A stretch of DNA of 64,000 nt from Phoronis australis (lineage: Eukaryota; Phoronida; Phoronidae). The translations under genes were made by a program, and so were the position numbers. The stretch spans positions 53,245 to 117,244 of the forward strand of contig NMRA01000818.1 in NCBI GenBank assembly GCA_002633005.1, given 5' to 3'. Positions 58,024 to 64,000 of this stretch are shown here, one piece after another; positions within the stretch are counted from its first letter, which is position 1, and each line of letters opens with the position of its first letter. Below the pieces are notes generated by a model. That model was not told where the DNA came from, did not search any database, and saw only the letters and a program-made list of their open reading frames with translations.

Positions 58024-58417
58024 TGGTTGTGTTTGTGTTTGATAGGTAGTTGAAAGATCCTTTCAAATTTTATTTGCAAAATGTTTTACATTTTATTTGC
58101 TTTCAGTTGTAAAAACCAAATCAACAAAACAGTATTCATTCAAGTGAAATAATTTCATCAAAAATCAACTTTTAAGGTTTTTTAAAACTCTTCGACTCGT
58201 AAGAAGGAAAACCTGAAGAACGTTCCTTAGTAGAAAGGAATTAATCAAGAAATATGCTTTATGTATAAATATACACAAATGTATGTACATATATGGACAA
58301 CAAGACACAAATGGGCAACTTCTTTTTCCTCAGTGATAAATCCTAAGTGTTTTTGCCTTACTGTCTTGCATTGATGTGTTATATATTTTTATAGTTGGAA
58401 ACTTTTTTGCATTTCAG

Positions 58418-58525
58418 GATGGTAGTGATGAAGGATTGCAAAAAAAGTCGAAACATAGGGAAGTAAAAATGATGGATAAGCGATTGGAGATAGGATTGAG
58501 CACCAGACTTAAGAGATTCTCATAA
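58418..58525 (+). CDS. Possible second lysine-rich exon, unknown gene
   Basis: Acceptor gcatttcag followed by DGSDEGLQKKSKHREVKMMD and further residues to TAA (35 codons). The opening D-(S/G)-S resembles 57832-58023, so the two may be alternative or duplicated exons. No other support. Confidence 0.25.
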   Translation, partial: DGSDEGLQKKSKHREVKMMDKRLEIGLSTRLKRFS

Positions 58526-58939
58526 GGATTGACCGAGTTGAAAAACAAGTTGATTTTCATGAAATCATGTAGCATTTCAGTAACCTTTCGAACGGCTAAC
58601 TCATGCTAACTCAAACACCGCTAGAGTGCTGCATGCAAACGGCATTTTGGTATTATTTAAATATCGTCCTGTTACAATATTAGGCAGAAAACAAAATATG
58701 GCAAGAATGTTCACTTTATGTCACAATACACAGTATGAACACTCTAGCATAATTACTGTCTATGTGATTCAACATTCCTATTAAGTGGCATCTCACCATT
58801 AAGGGCCTGTGTATGAATAGCCTTAAAAGTTTGGCTCAGTTGTTGTCGTTTTTATGCTGCAATCTAGTGTTGTTTTTGTTTTCCACTTGTTCTAATTTTG
58901 GCCCTAAACTAGAATTATGTGTTTGTTCCTGTGTTTAAA

Positions 58940-59172
58940 ACAGCAGCTTTGTTGCTGACTTGGCATATGCAGACAACTTGAGTCGTTTCACCATCAAGAT
59001 ATATAATGGACCTTAAGTATGAGTGAAAAACCATTGTCTTCAATCTGAAGGGACAACACGTTCCTTAATCATCAGTTTGTGCGCTCCGTTCGTCCTGAAT
59101 GGGAGAATATGCAAAATATCTGAATCAAATTCAATTTACGGAGGGGAATAGTGGTTATCAATCCTAAGAGCT
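58940..59172 (+). pseudogene. Old R2 RT relic with the catalytic motif region
   Basis: Plus-strand translation shows ADLAYADN at 58954-58978, equivalent to AALAYADD of the R2 RT (second Asp changed to Asn). After a deletion come SEKPLSSI and, in another frame, the CAPFVLNGE region (tgcgctccgttcgtcctgaa). It then runs to ggaggggaatagtggttatc, equivalent to the DPWRGTVVSN stretch. It is more diverged than every other R2 copy here. Confidence 0.65.
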
Positions 59173-59254
59173 CAATTTAATTCAAAGCTTTAACGTTATT
59201 ATCTCGAACCTTATTTAGTGGCCTCCATTCTAACTCGTATATCAAAAAACTAAG

Positions 59255-59820
59255 CTTTGTCAACTATTAAAGGTTTTTTATTTTCTGAAAGAAAAAGATC
59301 CAGAAATTTACAGATACTTATTGTATTTATGTACCATTATTATTTTTACGTAAAAATCTTTATTAAGTCAAAATTTCAATTTTAAGAAAGGTACATTCAT
59401 AGCAAAATAACCCCTCGTTCGATTTTAATGAAACCTTTGTTAAATGAAAATTTCACCAGTTACCTCAAAACCTGTTAGGTATTTTCGATTAGTCTTTTCG
59501 TTTGGTTGAAAATCAACTCGCAAAACATATTAGGTATTTTTGTAAAAAATGGAAGTCGTGTTTGTCACATTATGCAAAAACCAGGCCTTTGTATCGAAAA
59601 CCCTGATAGTGTTTTTGAGATTGGTGACTAAATATTAAGTTTGGAAAGTTTCAGTGAAATCCACTGATTTGCCAAAGCCGATTAAACTCGGACGAGTGAT
59701 GGTCTCAAGTCTTCGGTTCGTTATGTTAGCTATTTTAACATTCATTCGCAATGTCAACTGATTTTGCTGTGTTCAATTAAAATTAAGTCTGGTATTGAAA
59801 CTACTGTTTGGTTTGAGTAT
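59255..59820. repeat. Interspersed repeat, copy 2 (partner 42820-43450)
   Basis: Diverged direct copy of 42820-43450 (see that entry). Directly follows the old R2 relic. Confidence 0.5.
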
Positions 59821-62800
59821 TCACATTGTTTTATTAAACCATATAAAAATATTCAAAAATTAGGTTACTCTTGCGATGTTAAATGAAAAAGCGAAATATA
59901 AAATACAAATTGCACACAGATAACTAAATAGCAAATTTCACCAAAAGCGGACTTTATGGGCAAAATGCACAAATGAACATGAGTTTAGCTGTAAAGCAAC
60001 TTCATCTTACACATTTTTAAACGAATTCTTTAATATGAATATTGCAGGTTTTGTACAATTTAGTGAATAGCCAGAAACACCTGACAAAGTACAAAACACC
60101 AGCAGCATTATATTTTCTATAAACTGCTGCATTGGTTTCCACATCGGGCTTATAAAAACAACTTCAGTTATGCAAGCCTCGAACTCGGCGGACAGCCACC
60201 ATGGAGTCGGTCTTTACCTCTTGTGCAAGTCATTTTAGCCACTCGGTGTTCAAATGCCATTAGATTCGATTTGATAAATTTATTAGACATATATAGTACA
60301 TAAAGAAATCTATACAAAAGTATTTGCAGCGCTCGAGTTATTCCACAAATGCCGGCTGTAAGGTGTACTTCTTGAGAATTGTATACAGGCGTAAGCACGC
60401 TGTGTTTTTGGAAACACAAAAGTCAGCCTGAGGCGAAGCTGTGAACAAAAAGCATGAGTTCAAGCTCAAGTTTTGTAAGGGGTAATTATTTGAGAGGTGG
60501 ACGTTTATGTGGGTGAAAATTTGCACAAAGTAGTTTTAAAACCCAACCAGGGGGCGACTAAACTGAAAAATTTAAGTCTGGGATGGGCGATTACCTGGCA
60601 TGGGCGTTAACCCGCGAGTTTACAGTAATACAATAAATATAATAACAAAAATACGAGACAAATCAAATTAATATGTAAATGTACGAAAGAAGGATATGAT
60701 CAGGATCAGAATTCAAAGTCGACCAAAACAAACACATTTAAGAACAATGATGTATCAATTCTTCATAAGAAACCACATCTAGGCTTTGCAGAAAACGGCC
60801 CCGACAGCACTGCAAATCGTAGATGGCACAAAGAAGGTCTGTACTTGTAAATTTAGAGAATCGCACAAATCCTATGAATGCATTGTGACACACATGAAAT
60901 ACAAAATTTATTAAATGTGGAAGATTGATACCTCCACCATAAATGGTCCCTATACATAGGTGTACACCAATAAGATGAACAGCTTAACTTTTACAGGAGA
61001 GCTAAATAAGAAACTTACAAGTGAAACATGAACAATGCATCACCATATGACTCCATGTGAACACTGTGTAAGATGTGTAGAGCACTCGTACATGTGAACA
61101 TGTAAAATTATGTAAAAAGCATTCCAGTAGCAAAATATTAATGCTGCCATTGTACACTACAAAAATATTCATCTGAATATACCTCTAGACGGAATAAGTG
61201 GATTGTCTTGAGTAATCTGAATATAGGTACAAATCCATCACTACATCCCAGCTGATAAATGTCAGTCACATGATCACAGTTAAAATCTCGCAAATTTGAA
61301 CAAAAACAATTACCAGAATTGCGGGCTTTCTACACATTTCTGAATACCCACAATGCCCAAAATATTGCTTCCAAATAATTAGGGTAAGCATACACAGATG
61401 CAAATGCACGTGTTAATAAACATTTCTAAAAATACAAGATTAAAAAAATATTCTCACTACATCACAACCACACAGAAAACATGTCAAAATAACTTGGTCT
61501 TTTCTTTTGATTCATGGCTGAGTTTTCAACAACACAAAAATGACAAGGGTGCCTGCACACACAGAAGACAGGCTGGTGGTGGCTGAAAATATCAACCTTG
61601 GAATGAGTTTGTGGACAGTCAAGAATCCTTAAGAACATTTGATCCTGAGGTAGAATTCAAATCGAAGTAGCTAATAAAGTCATGTAATAAAACAGGAAAT
61701 ATGCCCATACGTGTGCGACATTGCCATCTATTGGGAATATGAAGAATAGCAAAGTGGGATAGTGGGAGTTCTAAATTTATCTTAGGACTGTGCAGTCCCT
61801 TCCAGTCTTGCGTTTTTAGTAGGCGCCCTTAAAGACCCTGCTCAAATCAGCTCAGCTGCAGCCACAAGTTATGAATGAACTTTCCCAAGTTGCAACATAA
61901 GAAGCAACTGGCAATATAGTAACTCTTTGGCCATTTGAAAACCCCTAGACATATGTTAGTGAAGCACTATCTCATTAATTCTGAATAATCCTTACAGGTA
62001 AGGCACTAAGGCTAATCAAGCTCAGCATGCAGTTTTAATCAAACAAGGTCAATATTATTATAGCTTTTTGGACTTGTTGGAAGTTCCACACTAACCTCAC
62101 GTAAGCTTAATAACAGTGTGGCAGATTTTTCTATTTTCATCCACTTTAGATTTCCACATGAGCTATGTTGTGACAGGTGGGATTTTCTTATTTTTCGTCA
62201 CCAGTTTGAAAACTAGTTTTGCTTGTTGGTGGAATTTACTAAAGATGATCAGCTAAAATTTTGTAAGAGATCAGTAGTCTTCAAGCTTATCCAACTATAA
62301 TTATTAAGCAAGCATAGAGCTTCAAGCTTGGAAAAGAATTCTAAATAAATAGACATGCTGATAAGCTTGATCAACCTTGGTCAAATTAAGCTAAGTACTT
62401 TTACAAGATTTCCAATTTTAATTACGGTAATATTATTAAGATGCAACGTTTCAATTTGAGTAGTTGATACAATTACAGCTGGTTATGCAATTTCTGAACC
62501 AGATAGTGATAATATAACACTAAAATGGAGATGCCCTTTGAAATGCTGGTGTTAGAAAAGGTGGACTGACTGTCTGTCTTGAGGAAAGTCACTAGATTGG
62601 GTGTAATGCTCATCATCACTTGAAGTTGGAGTAAGTTTGATAACTCTCAATAAAATTCAAGACTGCATCATAAATCATCTTGTACTGGATCTGGAATAAA
62701 GACAGATGCAACATGAATTGATATAAATGCTTTGCAGAGGGAAAAAGAACAAGACGCTTATTTTGTGTTTTTAAAAATCTGCTTGTTTTCTCCTGTTTAA

Positions 62801-63852
62801 CTTCCACGACTCATAAAACATCATGACATTCAGAGCATGACGGCGTTTTCTCGTTCAGTGACTTTACCAGACCTAGACGGTTGTGAGCGCATGATAACAT
62901 CTAGCTTCTTTGTTAACTGCAAAGCACAGTCTTTTGTCTGGTATGTCAACAGGCAGGCCAATTATCTACTAGGCTTAGTACAGACCACATGTGAACTCGG
63001 TCAAACCAAGAGCGAATTTGTACGTTCAGAAAGAATAGATTGTCGTAACTTTGGTTGCAGTTGGGCGATTTTGGCGATTTAAAAACTAAACATGGTCATG
63101 ACGAGGATTTCAAATATGTTATAACTTAACTTTTATATTTAACAGCACAGCCCAGTCATAGATGTAACACATGAGGTTGAAGACAAGCCTGTGATAATTG
63201 TTCACTATAACAATATACACTCTCTCAAGTTAACAGGAACCATTCTAGTGACGTCTTACACCTTTGTGGCAAATTTCATTAAAATCCAACATATTCAGCA
63301 GACAACAGAACGACGAGCAAAGACACAATAACAAGTGACCACGTGCGTGCGTGTGCATGACCTGTATATGTATTTGAGTGCTTAAAAATGTTGTAACACT
63401 AGTTCATGGTTTTTAGTCGCTAGTGAGGAGTCCATAATGGACCTGCCATCAATTTCAATTTTGTGTAGTCCATAAATACAAAAAAACTTTAACATTTGAT
63501 TGAAACACCCACAACTTGATGCTACTTACAACTGAGCTGATGCATTGTGGTCGAAACTGTCGGATGTGTTTCACAGCTTGGAACACATCAACTTCCTGTT
63601 CCAGTTGAATTTTTTCACACGCTGTGACTAAAGCCAAATACAAACCGCTTCTTTCCGCACCATTTCTGAAACAATTATTATTAATGTACTTCTGCTAGTA
63701 TAGTACCAATGACAAACTACAGCACACAAACTACATCACATAAACTACATCACTCAAACAGACTGTTCTGAAACCCCCTCAATCCCCACACCCCTTGACC
63801 GTCTCAACCCACGATAAGTGAGTGCCTACCCTCAAAGGAGGGGTTAATAAAT
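59821..63852. other. Intergenic, nothing recognised
   Basis: About 4 kb AT-rich DNA. Short frames (60168-60419, 62837-63082, 63455-63643) lack recognisable domains, splice context or repeat copies in this window. Host exons with low conservation cannot be excluded. Confidence 0.4.
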
Positions 63853-64000
63853 AAGTGCTTACCAGCAACACTTACTCAAAGGGGGAGGGTAAACAAGTGC
63901 CTACCAGCAACACTTGCTCAAAGGGGGAGGGTAAATAAGTGCCTACCAGCATCACTTGCTCAAAGGGGGTAGGGTAAATAAATGCCTACCAGCAACACTT
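63853..64000. repeat. 42-bp minisatellite at the right edge
   Basis: Units aagtgcctaccagcaacact plus tgctcaaagggggagggtaaat begin at 63853, 63895, 63937 and about 63980. The last is 43 bp from its neighbour because of an extra t. A degenerate unit precedes at 63820-63852. It continues past the window. Confidence 0.85.

Noticed and set aside
1-64000. 28S rDNA flanks expected for an R2 element
   Set aside because: I looked at both sides of every R2 copy; all abut recombinase-like gene DNA or the 231-bp repeats, and no rRNA-like sequence was recognised.
1-64000. tRNA or other structured RNA genes
   Set aside because: No convincing A/B box plus cloverleaf was spotted by eye; a covariance-model scan would be needed to exclude them.

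Overview
The window is eukaryotic and almost certainly from a metazoan. Coding pieces are split by introns with normal GT..AG boundaries, intergenic DNA is long and AT-rich, and nearly everything recognisable is transposable-element DNA: R2-type and CR1/Jockey-type non-LTR retrotransposons, a Merlin-like transposase, Harbinger-like and TTAA-flanked THAP (Kolobok-like) DNA transposons, MITEs and minisatellites. This mix fits a repeat-rich marine invertebrate such as a lancelet, hemichordate or cnidarian. I cannot name the species, and I see no conserved single-copy host gene, rRNA or tRNA.

Layout. (1) 1-674, minus: a spliced Merlin/ISXO2-like transposase running off the left edge. (2) 675-29930, minus: a head-to-tail array in which R2-like elements (three zinc fingers, Myb-like motif, reverse transcriptase, CCHC knuckle, PD..D endonuclease) alternate with decayed copies of an intron-rich gene joining a C2H2 finger to a tyrosine-recombinase-like (Crypton-like) domain. 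Units 2 and 3 (R2 frames 17386-21138 and 24303-28148) repeat with a 6947-bp period. Each is open over more than 1250 codons except for the same two UGA codons. Unit 1 (9023-12778) is more decayed, and unit 0 is split into 751-1746 and 4771-5728 around the best-preserved recombinase-like copy (1747-4770). (3) 30190-31260: another recombinase-like relic; 31850-32345: a LINE RT relic. (4) 32667-35897 and 36572-39152: a direct 2.6-3.2 kb duplication whose first copy carries two extra insertions, one of them a 258-bp palindrome. (5) 39153-48300: sparse DNA with a Harbinger-like MITE, a minisatellite and a 1.9-kb TTAA-flanked THAP element. (6) 48300-56000, plus: the same recombinase-like family and an R2 5-prime fragment in the opposite orientation, so the two ends of the window form a diverged inverted arrangement. 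(7) 56168-57540: a second THAP-bearing inverted-repeat element; 58940-59172: an old R2 relic; then about 4 kb with nothing recognisable and a 42-bp minisatellite at the right edge.

The genes do not form a pathway. The biological interest is the association of R2-like elements with a multicopy recombinase-like gene family rather than rDNA, and the tandem amplification of R2 copies sharing identical UGA codons. A caution applies: each of the three single-base N positions joins two near-identical direct copies, so part of the tandem structure may be an assembly or haplotype artefact.
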